From positions 7,873,001-7,937,000 of the forward strand of contig NZ_FNTD01000004.1 in assembly GCF_900104815.1 (NCBI RefSeq): a stretch of DNA of 64,000 nucleotides, given 5' to 3'. A program made the position numbers and the translations under genes. Origin of the DNA: Streptomyces misionensis. GTDB taxonomy: Bacteria; Actinomycetota; Actinomycetes; Streptomycetales; Streptomycetaceae. Of the stretch, positions 18,596-27,026 are shown in pieces; the first letter of the stretch is position 1, and each line of letters begins with the position of its first letter. A model generated the notes under the pieces. The model was given only the letters and a program-made list of their open reading frames with translations, was not told the DNA's origin and did no database searches.

Positions 18596-19192
18596 TCAGT
18601 CGTCTGTATCCCAGTGCCAGTACCCGTCGTGGCGGACGCAGCCGCCGTCGGCGACGATCCGTCCCTCACCGCTGTGCCGGCCGGGACTCAGTGACAGCGT
18701 GACGCCGTGGTCGTCGGTGGTGTGGATCTCCCGCAGCCCGGTCGCCTTGCCGGTGACCGGGTCGGTCACCGGCTCCTCCGTCACCTTCCAGCCCCGCTCC
18801 GACCACCGCGTGCGCAGACTCCCGACAGCCACGCGATACCCGGCGTCGCCGTCCTTGAGATCCGGCGCCCAGGCGATGGACGGCTGGTCCCGGCTGACGT
18901 CATCCTCGTCGACACCGAAGTCGTCCGCGCAGGACACACCGACGCTGGACTTCTGGAGGATCACGGAGTCCGGATCGGAGCCCAGGAAGCGAACCGTGTC
19001 CTCACCGGCGGCCTGCGTGTCGCGGACGTGCGCCAAGAACTGCTCCTCGGAACGGACTGGACCGCCTTTCATGGCGGAGCAACTCGCTGCGAGCTCCAGG
19101 AGCAGGAACACCGAAACGCCTCCGGCAACGGACAGCACCAGGGCCCTGGACCGGCGGCGGGGATCGGGAGCGGCGGAAGCAATCGGTGTCAT
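18596..19192 (-). CDS. Putative membrane-anchored or lipoprotein of unknown function
   Basis: A 198-residue protein. After a short arginine-rich start (PDPRRRSRA) there is one hydrophobic segment (LVLSVAGGVSVFLLLELAASC), whose end ELAASCS is a loose lipobox. The exported part is acidic and contains two cysteines (VSCADD, GGCVRHD) that could pair. I do not recognise the family; it resembles small streptomycete exported proteins of unknown role. The ATG at 19192 is preferred to the TTG four codons upstream. It is convergent with the DksA-like gene. Confidence 0.65.
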   Translation of the reverse strand: MTPIASAAPDPRRRSRALVLSVAGGVSVFLLLELAASCSAMKGGPVRSEEQFLAHVRDTQAAGEDTVRFLGSDPDSVILQKSSVGVSCADDFGVDEDDVSRDQPSIAWAPDLKDGDAGYRVAVGSLRTRWSERGWKVTEEPVTDPVTGKATGLREIHTTDDHGVTLSLSPGRHSGEGRIVADGGCVRHDGYWHWDTDD

Positions 19193-19319
19193 GAAGCCAT
19201 CCAAACGCCGCCGCCCGGGCCGCCGGCACCGTCGCCCTACTCAGTTCTCGTACTCAGAAGGGCCGCAGTGCCGGGAGCGTCGGCGACAGGGCCGCGCAAA
19301 GCCGCGGGTTCGGCCGGTG

Positions 19320-20258
19320 TCAGTCGTCGTCGCCGATAAAGTCTGCCAGCGCGGCCGCGACCGCTCCGGGCTGCTCGTCGGGGATGAAGTGTCCGGCGTC
19401 GGGCACGACGATTCCGGTGGTGTTGTCGGCCCAGGGGCTGATGGAGGCGGCCATGTCCGGAACGGAGCCGTTGCTGCTGGAGATCCCGAGGACGGGCACG
19501 GTCAGGTGCCGCCGTTCGAGTGCCTCGCGGTTCTTGCGCGCTGACTCCGCGGCGTCCCGGTAGTACGCGAGGGAAGCGCGCAGGCCGCCGTCGACGGCGA
19601 TGGCCGCCGCGTAGTGGTCGACCTCGGCGTCGTCGAACGTGTCGGGCGACAGGGCCTTCATCCTCAGGAACCAGCCGACGTACTCGCGTTCGCGGCCGGT
19701 GAGGAGCGTCTCGGGCAGGTCGGGCACGATGTGGAACGCGAAGTGCCAGGTTTTCCACGCACGTTCAGAATCGGTGGGAATCGCCTCCGGGAGAGTGATA
19801 CCGGGGATCCCGGCGTCGAGCAGAGCGACCTTGCGCAGATGGCTCTCGAAGCCGAGGGCGAGGGAGAACGCGACCCAGGCGCCGATGTCGTGGGCGACCA
19901 GGGAGTAGGCCGACACTCCGAGGGCCCTCACGGCGGTGTGGACGTGCGCGGCGACCGCGTGCGTGTCGTAGCCGCGCTCCGGACGTTCGGAGTGGCCCTG
20001 GCCCGGCAGGTCGATGGCGATGACGCGGAACCGGTGGGCGAGGTCGGGCATCACCTTTCGCCAGGCCCACCAGGTCTGCGGGAAGCCGGCGAGCAGGACG
20101 ACGGCCGGTCCGCTCGGCAGCCCGCCCTCGACGGCATGAAGGCGGATGCCGTCCGCGTCGATCCAGCGGTGAGTGAATCCGGCCAGGTGCCGCAGGGGCA
20201 GGTCGCGGATGGGGTTGCTTTCGGAGACATGCGGAGTGCTGGTTGCTGGGCCCGTCAT
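19320..20258 (-). CDS. Alpha/beta hydrolase, epoxide hydrolase/dehalogenase-like
   Basis: A 312-residue enzyme. The oxyanion-hole segment is LLAGFPQTWWAW, the nucleophile elbow is VAHDIGAW with aspartate D124 (aspartate, not serine, is typical of epoxide hydrolases and haloalkane or fluoroacetate dehalogenases), and the C-terminal catalytic histidine is probably in VPDAGHFIPDEQP. The start is set by GGAGG seven bases before the ATG; a long frame upstream of it is not coding. It is divergent from a TetR gene, with a strong palindrome between them. The gene pair is mirrored by another TetR/hydrolase pair at 58.7-60.3 kb. Confidence 0.88.
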   Translation of the reverse strand: MTGPATSTPHVSESNPIRDLPLRHLAGFTHRWIDADGIRLHAVEGGLPSGPAVVLLAGFPQTWWAWRKVMPDLAHRFRVIAIDLPGQGHSERPERGYDTHAVAAHVHTAVRALGVSAYSLVAHDIGAWVAFSLALGFESHLRKVALLDAGIPGITLPEAIPTDSERAWKTWHFAFHIVPDLPETLLTGREREYVGWFLRMKALSPDTFDDAEVDHYAAAIAVDGGLRASLAYYRDAAESARKNREALERRHLTVPVLGISSSNGSVPDMAASISPWADNTTGIVVPDAGHFIPDEQPGAVAAALADFIGDDD

Positions 20259-20393
20259 GGGGATCCTCCGGCGGTGTCGGCTGTGCGGTTGGGGCGGTGT
20301 GGATGACGGCGGGGGCCGGGAGCGCGTGGTGTGTCTCGCGTGGTCGCGGAGTGCGCGGCGTGCCTGGCCATGGCCATGCTCGAACGCTAACAC

Positions 20394-20417
20394 ATCTTGA
20401 ACTGATCGGTTCAAGAT
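20394..20417. promoter_or_regulatory. TetR operator between hydrolase and regulator
   Basis: ATCTTGAAC-N6-GTTCAAGAT, a perfect 9-bp inverted repeat around TGATCG, in the divergent region 136 bases from the hydrolase start and 55 from the TetR start. Its TTGA...GATC...TCAA core is shared with sites near the other two TetR genes of the same subfamily in this window. Confidence 0.8.
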
Positions 20418-20471
20418 AAGATGGTGGGCGGAACCGTCCGCACCAACGACGTATCGGCAAGGAAGTGCCGC

Positions 20472-21059
20472 GTGGCAGGCAAGAAGCAGTTCGACATGGA
20501 CGCGGCGCTCGACGCCGCGATGATCCAGTTCTGGCGGGAGGGCTACGCCGACACCTCGTTGGACGATTTGTCTCGGGCGACCGGCCTGAATCGCAGTTCC
20601 ATCTACTCCTCCCTCGGTGACAAGGACACGCTCTTCCTGCGCTGCCTGGATCTCTATGCCGCGCGCTACGGAGAGAAGTACGACGCCGCCCTGTCGGGCG
20701 CGGCCTCGGACCCCGTTGCCGCTGTCCGTGCGTTCTTCGACGTCACCCTGGAGCGCATCGCCGATCCAGGAGTGCCTGATGGATGTCTGATCGCCCAGTC
20801 GGCCATGGCGATTCCAGCGCTGAGCCCGGCCGTCGCGGCGCGCGCCAAGCAGGCGCTCGGTTCCCAGCGCCTGCGCCTGCGCGCCGCGCTGGAGGCCGGC
20901 CGCCGACTGGCCGACCAGGACGTCGAGGCCTTCGCCGTGCACGTGGCGGCGGTGAACCAGTCGCTCGCCGTCATGAGCAGGGCCGGAGCGACGCCGGAGC
21001 AGCTCCTGGCCATCGTGGGCGTGACCGTTGACGCGCTGTCGCAGGCGTCGCGCGCGTAA
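20472..21059 (+). CDS. TetR-family repressor (YezE/ComR-like subfamily)
   Basis: A 195-residue regulator; HTH residues about 6-50 (FDMDAALDAAMIQFWREGYADTSLDDLSRATGLNRSSIYSSLGDKDTLF) and a C-terminal tetramer-type domain with PDGCLIAQSAMAI. I choose the GTG with GGAAG six bases upstream; an ATG 51 bases earlier is a possible alternative. It probably represses the divergent hydrolase through the palindrome at 20394-20417. The sequence is a clear paralogue of the TetR proteins at 38900 and 58744. Confidence 0.87.
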   Translation: MAGKKQFDMDAALDAAMIQFWREGYADTSLDDLSRATGLNRSSIYSSLGDKDTLFLRCLDLYAARYGEKYDAALSGAASDPVAAVRAFFDVTLERIADPGVPDGCLIAQSAMAIPALSPAVAARAKQALGSQRLRLRAALEAGRRLADQDVEAFAVHVAAVNQSLAVMSRAGATPEQLLAIVGVTVDALSQASRA

Positions 21060-21165
21060 CGGATCCGAGCTGGTTGACGTCGTAGCGGCGCCGCACGTAC
21101 AGTCAATCGACTTCCGTATGGCGAATAATGTTTTCCATTAAGTGAGCGTGTGTGAGGGGGGCACC

Positions 21166-21873
21166 ATGCAAGACCTCGGGACCCTGGCTCCGATCACCGC
21201 GTCCACGAACCGGTTCGTCGCCACCGTCGCCTCCCTCACCGACGCCCAGGTCCGCGACGGCACGCTGATCCCGCCGTGGACTCGCGGTCACGTCATCACC
21301 CATGTCGCGCGCGCCACGGACAGTCTCTGCCGACTGCTCACCTGGGCGCGTACCGGCGTGGAAACGCCGCAGTACGCGAGCATGGACGCCCGCGCCGCCG
21401 AGATCGAGGCCGGAGCCGGGCGTTCGGTCGCCGACCTGGTCGCCGACGTCCGCTCCACCGCCGCCCGCTTCGAGGCGGCGGTGCGTGCCCTGCCCCCGGC
21501 GGCCTGGCGCACCGAGGTCCGGATGCGCACCGGAGAACTGCGCACGCCGACGGCCCTGATCTCCACCCGGCTGCGCGAACTGGAGATCCACCACGCCGAC
21601 CTGTGCGCCGGGTACGGCTTCTGCGACATACCGGCCGACGCCGCCCGGTGGATCATCGACGACATCGTCGAGGCCCTCACCCGGCGGCCGCAGACCCCTC
21701 CGCTGCGTCTGGAGGCAACCGACACCGGCCTCGTCCACGTCCTGGGTACCGGTGGCCCCGTTGTCACAGGACGGCAGGCCGACATCCTCGCCTGGCTCAG
21801 CGGCCGTTCCCCCGGCACGCGGCTCACCGCCTCCGGCGCCGACAAGGTCCCCGCAGCGCCCTTCTGGATCTGA
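21166..21873 (+). CDS. Mycothiol-dependent maleylpyruvate isomerase-family protein
   Basis: A 235-residue DinB-like four-helix protein. The N-terminal part (ASTNRFVATVASLTDAQVRDGTLIPPWTRGHVITHVARATDSLCRLLTWAR) carries the first metal-ligand histidine (H in GHVITHVAR), and RELEIHHADLCAGYGF carries the ELxxHxxDL motif of this family. Such enzymes use mycothiol, the actinobacterial thiol, for isomerisation or conjugation. Substrate is unknown here. The ATG is preceded by GAGGGGGG. It stands alone between a TetR gene and a convergent unknown gene. Confidence 0.87.
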   Translation: MQDLGTLAPITASTNRFVATVASLTDAQVRDGTLIPPWTRGHVITHVARATDSLCRLLTWARTGVETPQYASMDARAAEIEAGAGRSVADLVADVRSTAARFEAAVRALPPAAWRTEVRMRTGELRTPTALISTRLRELEIHHADLCAGYGFCDIPADAARWIIDDIVEALTRRPQTPPLRLEATDTGLVHVLGTGGPVVTGRQADILAWLSGRSPGTRLTASGADKVPAAPFWI

Positions 21874-21960
21874 ACGGCGCCCCTGGCCGCCCCGGATACC
21901 CCGCTTCAGGCGAGGACCGAGGACCGGCGTGGCAACCGCCGGCATACGGACGAAGCGTTG

Positions 21961-24900
21961 TCAGCGGGCGAGCAGCGCCTCCACCGTCGAGCACGGATCC
22001 CACTCGGGGTCCAGGCCGGTCAGTCGTACGGCGACCCGGTGCCAGGCCGCCGGGTCCGTGCCGAGGCAGGTGCGCACGAGGCCGGCGAGGAGAGTACGAG
22101 CCTCGGCGGCCTCCGATGGGGCGTCCGTGCGGCGGGTGGCGCTGCCCAGGTAGGCGAGCAGCCACGCGGCCGGGGTCGCAAGGCGCAAAAGGTCGGCGCC
22201 GTCGAGGAGTCCCGCCGTGAGCAGCCCGTCCAACTGGGTGGACGGCGCGCAGTGGAACAGGCCGCCGAGACGGTGCCTGGCCCGCTCCCGGGTGAGCCGC
22301 GCGCTGCCGAGCAGCCCGTCGGGTCCCGGCTCGGGCAGCAGCGCCGCATGCCGCAGCCGCACGTCCTCGGGGACGCCGTCCAGGCGGACGATGTCCTGCC
22401 AGTAGGGGAGCGCCTCCTGGGCGTGGGCGGCTTCGAGAGCGGACCAGTCCACGGGCTCGCCCGGCGGGAGGGATTCGACGAGGTCACGTGCGCGCGGGGC
22501 GCTCCGGGCACGCCGCAGTCTCCGTACGAGCTTGTCCGGTGCCGTCTCGCGGTCGAGCCGGGCGCGGATGACGGCGGCGGGGTCCGTGGACGCGAGTGCC
22601 TTCGCGCATACGGTGGCCGCGGAGGGTCCCAGCGCGTTCCGCCCCGCGAGCCGCGCCAGCCGGTCGGCACCGCCGTGCTCGAACAGCCGTAGACAGCCCA
22701 GGAGTTGATGACCGAGGCCGAGCCGCCGGCCCTCCTTTTCGAGCAACTCCTCCACGAGGTCGGGCTCGGCGGAGCACAGCCACATCAGACCGCCGGCCGG
22801 CCAGACCGAGCCCCCGGCGCGCCAGTCGGCCAGCACCCGGGCGCCCAGGGACGGCCGCCCGGTGCCGGGCCGCGACCGGGTCACGATCCGGTGGACGGTG
22901 GACCTGGGGTTCCAGTGCCGCAGCAGGGCGAGGTCGACCTCGGGGTCGTCGAGGTCGACGAGGCGCTCCACGGCGCCGCTCCGCCCCATCCAGCGGGACT
23001 GGGCGGCGAGGACGCGCAGCGCGTCCTGGTCGCGGTCCGCGAGCAGCCGGTCGAGGACGACGCGCGGAGTACGGTCGTAGCGCAGCAGGTACGCGGCGAG
23101 CAGCCAGGGCCCGTCGGGGCCGAGCCGGGGCAGTACGGCGTCGACCACCTCCGGGTCGGCGAGGCAGAGCAGGGTGCCTGCCGGCCAGGCCCACAGATGG
23201 TCACCACGCTCCAGAAGCTTGATCGCCTCGTCGGGGGTGCCCGGCCTGGCGCGGCCGATGGACGTCGCCGCGGTCGTCGCCGGGACCGCTCCGCACTGCG
23301 CGCGCTCCAGCAACTCCGCCCAGGTCAGCCCCTCCGAGGCGGCCTCGGATGCCGTCACGGTCGCGGCCAGGCGGAGCCAGGCGTCGGGGGCGGTGCCGAG
23401 TTCGGCGCGCAGCCGACGGGCGAGCGCGGCCCGCCAGGCGTCGGCGAACGCGAGTCGGTTCCAGTCGTGAGGCAGCAGCAGAAGGCGCCGCGCGGGCAGC
23501 AGGGCGAGCAGTTCGTCGGCGGGCAACACGCCCTGTACGTAGGCGCGTTCGGTGTGCTGCGCGCCGGATCCGTACGTCTCGGGGAGTCGTGCGCGCACCT
23601 GCGCGAGGCTGGGCGCCTCGTACCCGACGCCGTTCCGCGACGCGGGGATGCCCTGAAGGGCGCAGGCGACGGCGAACCAGCGAGGGACGGCGAGGCCGGG
23701 CGCGGTCGCCGGCTCGTACTCGGTCAGCGCGCACAGCACCGCGGGGTCCTTCGGCCGGGGCGCACCGTCCGGGGCGAGGGAGTACAGCAGGTCGAGCGCG
23801 GCCAGAGCGTGCACATGGTCCCGCCGGTGGACGGCCCCGCGGGACACGGGTTTCGAGGCGGGTGTTACGGGTTCGCCCGACGGTTCGGACCCGGCGACGG
23901 TCTCGGCCGAGGGCTCGGGTTCGGCGACGGAGCCGGGCGAGAGTTCGGGCTCGGTGACGGTCTCCGTCGAGGGCTCGGGCTCGGCGATGGTCTCAGCCGG
24001 CGGTTCGGAGTCGGCGACAGCCTCAGCCGTGGCTTTGCCCGCCTCGGCTATCAGCTCCGCGACCGTTCCCTCGTGTCCGGGCAGCAGGTTGTCGAGCGCC
24101 GCCCAGGCTCGCCCTTGCCCGTCCAGATGGGCCTCCGTCAGCGCGCGCAGTTCGGCGGTCGCCGCCTCGCCGAGCAGATCCCGCTCGGCGAGGCGAGCGA
24201 GCGCGGCCAGGGCACAGGCGGCGGGGCGCGCGACGCCGATCAGCTCGACCGGGTCGAGGAGCCCCGCGGCCGCCATGCCCTCCGCCCAGACGGCGGCACT
24301 CTCGTCGAGTTCCTCCTCCGCGAGGCGCACCGCGGGCGCAGTGGTGTTCCCCGCGCGCCTGCCCCCGGCTCGCCACGGCTCGTTGAGAACGCTCAGCCGG
24401 AACGCGTGGCGCTGCGCATCGGACGCCGCCTCGTGGCGAGCGAACTCCTCGCAGGCCTTGGGCATGAACGGGGTCGCCGCATGGGCCGCGGTGAGGGCGT
24501 CGAGGTCATGGGCGTACGGCTCGGACAGCAGGTGTCGCAAAGTGCTGGTGCCCCGGGTGGCGGCGAGCAGCGCGGGCAGCCGGGCAGGGTCGTCGTACGG
24601 CTCGCCCTGGGCGCGCAGCTGGTGCAGCCCTTCGCCGTCCGGGCGGGCCAGGGCCGTGGTGACCGCGTCCACGACGGACCGGCTGAGCCAGGGGGCCGCG
24701 ACGGGGTCGTCGAGCAGGGCGTGTACGGCGTCCGGACCGGTCCGCTCCCAGATTCGCAACAGGGCGTACTGCTGGGCGACTTGGCGCACGCCGCACCGAA
24801 GCGCCGGCACGACGAGCCGAGGGTCGCCCGAGCCGAGCAGCGGGACGAGCCAGGTGCGCGGGGCCTGGCCGCCCGGAGCCGTCAGCTCGGCGCGCAACGC

Positions 24901-25590
24901 GTCGTCCAGCGGCACGGTGTCGAGCCGCTCCACGATGGTGCGGCGCAGGGACTGGGTGGTGCGCGGGTTGCGGTAGACCGCCGCGGCGACCTGGGCGTCG
25001 CCGACCGCGACCAGCCGGGCGAGGACCCGGGTGTCGAGCCGGGGGTGGCGGGCCAGGGCCGCCCGGGCGCGGGTGTCACCGTGGTCGACGACGGCGGTGA
25101 GGAGGGCGTGGCCCGGCGCAGTCCCGCCGGCCAGCAGCTCCGTCGTCACCTGCTCGGGCAGCGCGGCGAGGGCGGCAGCGGCATGCTGCGGCTCCGCGTG
25201 TTCGAGGAGCAGGCCGAGCGTGCGGTGGACACTGCGGGGCACGGGAGGGCGAAGCGTGTCGTCGGACATCGGCGGCACCGGCGGCGCGGCCAGCAGCTCG
25301 GGCAGACTGCCGCCGTATCCGGCCAGCGTGTCGTGCAGCCTGCACCAGCTGTTCGTGTCCGCACCAAGGTGATGACCCGTCAACTCGCCAAGGTAGGCGG
25401 CCGTCTCGTCGTCCACGCCACCCGCCGCGGCGACCTTGGCCGCCACCGAGCGCGCGGGCCGCGCCTGCCGCACCGCCCGCAGCGCGGCACCACTCCTCGG
25501 GCTCGCGTCCTTCGTGTCTCGACCGGCGGCGACCATCTCGCGCAGTAGCCGCCCGGCCGCCCCCGTCTGCGTATTCGCCATGATCGCCAT
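21961..25590 (-). CDS. Large helical-repeat protein of unknown function
   Basis: About 1209 residues, rich in alanine, leucine and arginine, without a signal peptide or membrane segments. The N-terminal half is made of short helical pairs (for example ALARHPRLDTRVLARLVAVGDAQVAAAVYRNP), suggesting HEAT/ARM-type repeats, as does the C-terminal half. A low-complexity linker near the middle (coded at about 23850-24010) repeats units like AEPEPSxETVxEPE, so the protein is probably two folded halves joined by a flexible acidic arm. I do not recognise it; it resembles streptomycete proteins annotated only as hypothetical. The start is uncertain: ATG codons at 25590 and 25581 both lack a good ribosome site. 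Confidence 0.72.
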   Translation of the reverse strand: MAIMANTQTGAAGRLLREMVAAGRDTKDASPRSGAALRAVRQARPARSVAAKVAAAGGVDDETAAYLGELTGHHLGADTNSWCRLHDTLAGYGGSLPELLAAPPVPPMSDDTLRPPVPRSVHRTLGLLLEHAEPQHAAAALAALPEQVTTELLAGGTAPGHALLTAVVDHGDTRARAALARHPRLDTRVLARLVAVGDAQVAAAVYRNPRTTQSLRRTIVERLDTVPLDDALRAELTAPGGQAPRTWLVPLLGSGDPRLVVPALRCGVRQVAQQYALLRIWERTGPDAVHALLDDPVAAPWLSRSVVDAVTTALARPDGEGLHQLRAQGEPYDDPARLPALLAATRGTSTLRHLLSEPYAHDLDALTAAHAATPFMPKACEEFARHEAASDAQRHAFRLSVLNEPWRAGGRRAGNTTAPAVRLAEEELDESAAVWAEGMAAAGLLDPVELIGVARPAACALAALARLAERDLLGEAATAELRALTEAHLDGQGRAWAALDNLLPGHEGTVAELIAEAGKATAEAVADSEPPAETIAEPEPSTETVTEPELSPGSVAEPEPSAETVAGSEPSGEPVTPASKPVSRGAVHRRDHVHALAALDLLYSLAPDGAPRPKDPAVLCALTEYEPATAPGLAVPRWFAVACALQGIPASRNGVGYEAPSLAQVRARLPETYGSGAQHTERAYVQGVLPADELLALLPARRLLLLPHDWNRLAFADAWRAALARRLRAELGTAPDAWLRLAATVTASEAASEGLTWAELLERAQCGAVPATTAATSIGRARPGTPDEAIKLLERGDHLWAWPAGTLLCLADPEVVDAVLPRLGPDGPWLLAAYLLRYDRTPRVVLDRLLADRDQDALRVLAAQSRWMGRSGAVERLVDLDDPEVDLALLRHWNPRSTVHRIVTRSRPGTGRPSLGARVLADWRAGGSVWPAGGLMWLCSAEPDLVEELLEKEGRRLGLGHQLLGCLRLFEHGGADRLARLAGRNALGPSAATVCAKALASTDPAAVIRARLDRETAPDKLVRRLRRARSAPRARDLVESLPPGEPVDWSALEAAHAQEALPYWQDIVRLDGVPEDVRLRHAALLPEPGPDGLLGSARLTRERARHRLGGLFHCAPSTQLDGLLTAGLLDGADLLRLATPAAWLLAYLGSATRRTDAPSEAAEARTLLAGLVRTCLGTDPAAWHRVAVRLTGLDPEWDPCSTVEALLAR
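23850..24010 (-). repeat. Degenerate tandem repeats coding an acidic linker
   Basis: Inside the large unknown gene, units containing gctcgggctcggcga / ggttcggacccggcgac recur four to five times at spacings of about 36-42 bases, all in frame, giving the Glu-Pro-Ser-Thr linker. Confidence 0.6.
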
Positions 25591-25604
25591 GGTAGACAGG
25601 GCAC

Positions 25605-25907
25605 TTGACGACCCCTCGCGGGTGTCCATGTGCGTTGCGGCTTGCGCCGGGCGCCGACAGCGAAGCCACCTTCGTCGCTGGAAGGAGCGGTATCGACAGC
25701 GCTCCCGCGAGCCGGCGTGTCATGGCCCCGGAGCTGTCGGGCACGACCGTTGACGGTAAGACCCCTGTGGCCGATGCGGCGAGCGCGGCCACCTCACTTC
25801 TCGGCGAGCACCCGGCCGACTACAGGGGAAAAGTCGTGGTGATCAATGCCTGGGGCTCATGGTGTCCGACATGCCGCGCCGAAACGAAGGACTTCGTAGC
25901 GGTCTGA
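25605..25907 (+). pseudogene. TlpA/ResA-like thiol-disulfide protein fragment
   Basis: The frame reads APELSGTTVDGK ... DYRGKVVVINAWGSWCPTC RAE and then stops five residues after ETK (DFVAV). This is the beginning of a TlpA/ResA thioredoxin fold with its redox WCPTC site, but about 100 residues of the fold are missing. Upstream, a lipobox-like CVAACAG lies in a different frame, and removing one C in the GGGC run near 25650 would join it to ADSEATFVAG, so there is probably a frameshift too. The hydrophobic part of the signal peptide is absent. It overlaps the promoter area of the divergent unknown gene; most likely a decaying remnant. Confidence 0.65.
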
Positions 25908-25978
25908 GGGTCCGGCACGGCGTGGAGGAGACGACGTTCTGAGATGTCTCTCCCCAGTCCCCGGGCCCCGCCCCCGGC

Positions 25979-26968
25979 TCACAGACCGCGGGCCGACATC
26001 ACCCTCTGCTCGGCCTGTTCCACGGAGAACCGGCCGGCCGGATCGCCGCCGGCGCGCTCCACGGCACCGCGTACCAGGGCGAGATAGAAGAGCGCCGGGG
26101 CGCAGGGTGTCCACCGCTCTTCCGGCTCGTTGGCGATGAAGCCGAACACCGACTCCGGGTCCGCGTCCACGAACTCGAACCGGTCGTGCTCCCACTTGTC
26201 GGTGACCCCGCGCGTCCAGCGAAGACGCAGCGCCGGCTCGTCGAGCTCGGGGGCCACCGCGCGGAAGAACGCAGCCCACTGGTGGTTGACCAGGTCGAGC
26301 CCGAATCCGAGCAGTTCCACCCTGGTCCTGTCCCCGTCGTGCACGGCGAGTTCCTCGAAGATGGCGCGGCGCGCCACCGCGTGCAGACTGACCGGACTGC
26401 CGTCCCGGGGCAGGTCGTGCTGCTGGGCCAGACCCTCGTTGGCGGAGGAGTTCCACCGTGCGCTGTTCGGCCCCGCGACCTGGGCACTGCGCCGGGAGAA
26501 CAGCATCTTGCCGTCCCTGCCGGTCTCCAGGGCCACGTTGACGCCGAAGCTGCAGTTCATCCAGGAGGGCGCGTCGGCCGGATCGCTGCCCTCCAGATAC
26601 TGCTCGCGCAGCGTGAGGCCGTTCTTCTGCCGCCGGTCCAGGTTGAGCGAGGTGGTGAGGAAGTCGAAGTAGTCGGCGTCCCGCAGGGCGAGGGACACCA
26701 CGGGCTCCTCGGCCAGATGCGTACGGGTGACCACCACCCGCTCGACCGCGAAACGTGCGTTGTTCCACCGATGCGGCAGTCCGCTGGCCTCCTTGCGCTC
26801 CTCCTCCGCCTCGATGGACCGCCGCCACGCGGCGATCTCCTCCGGGAACTGCACCCGCTTCGGTGTGTACTTGACGTGGACGTTCTCCTCGTCGATGGGC
26901 CGGGTTCCGTCACCCTCGAAGAGATGACAGCCTGTCGCCCGGCCAACCACGGTGAATCTGTCTCGCAT
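25979..26968 (-). CDS. NUDIX-like protein beside a caspase-STAND operon
   Basis: A 329-residue soluble protein. The N-terminal third is basic and helical (PEEIAAWRRSIEAEEERKEASG). The central part resembles a NUDIX fold: a strand FGVNVALETGRDGKMLFSRRS (140-161), an NEGL turn at 177-180, and ARRAIFEELAVH (199-210), which mimics the RExxEExG helix of NUDIX hydrolases. The match is degenerate: the G of the box and one of the acidic residues are changed, so hydrolysis of a nucleotide derivative is uncertain and it may act as a binder. GGAG lies six bases before the ATG. It starts only 58 bases from, and diverges from, the caspase-STAND gene, which suggests a shared regulatory region and joint function. 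Confidence 0.62.
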   Translation of the reverse strand: MRDRFTVVGRATGCHLFEGDGTRPIDEENVHVKYTPKRVQFPEEIAAWRRSIEAEEERKEASGLPHRWNNARFAVERVVVTRTHLAEEPVVSLALRDADYFDFLTTSLNLDRRQKNGLTLREQYLEGSDPADAPSWMNCSFGVNVALETGRDGKMLFSRRSAQVAGPNSARWNSSANEGLAQQHDLPRDGSPVSLHAVARRAIFEELAVHDGDRTRVELLGFGLDLVNHQWAAFFRAVAPELDEPALRLRWTRGVTDKWEHDRFEFVDADPESVFGFIANEPEERWTPCAPALFYLALVRGAVERAGGDPAGRFSVEQAEQRVMSARGL

Positions 26969-27026
26969 CGCCAACTCCACTGGTAAACAAGCTGTGGTGG
27001 ACACTCTCGGGGGTGCTGTCGGTCTC

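Noticed and set aside
22705..25548. A 947-codon plus-strand frame opposite the large unknown gene
   Set aside because: Gly/Arg/Val-rich shadow; the minus-strand frame has normal protein composition.
26952..27026. GTG at 26952 as start of the caspase-STAND gene
   Set aside because: It would overlap the divergent gene's coding start and adds residues that do not look like the caspase N-terminus; ATG at 27027 is preferred, though not proven.
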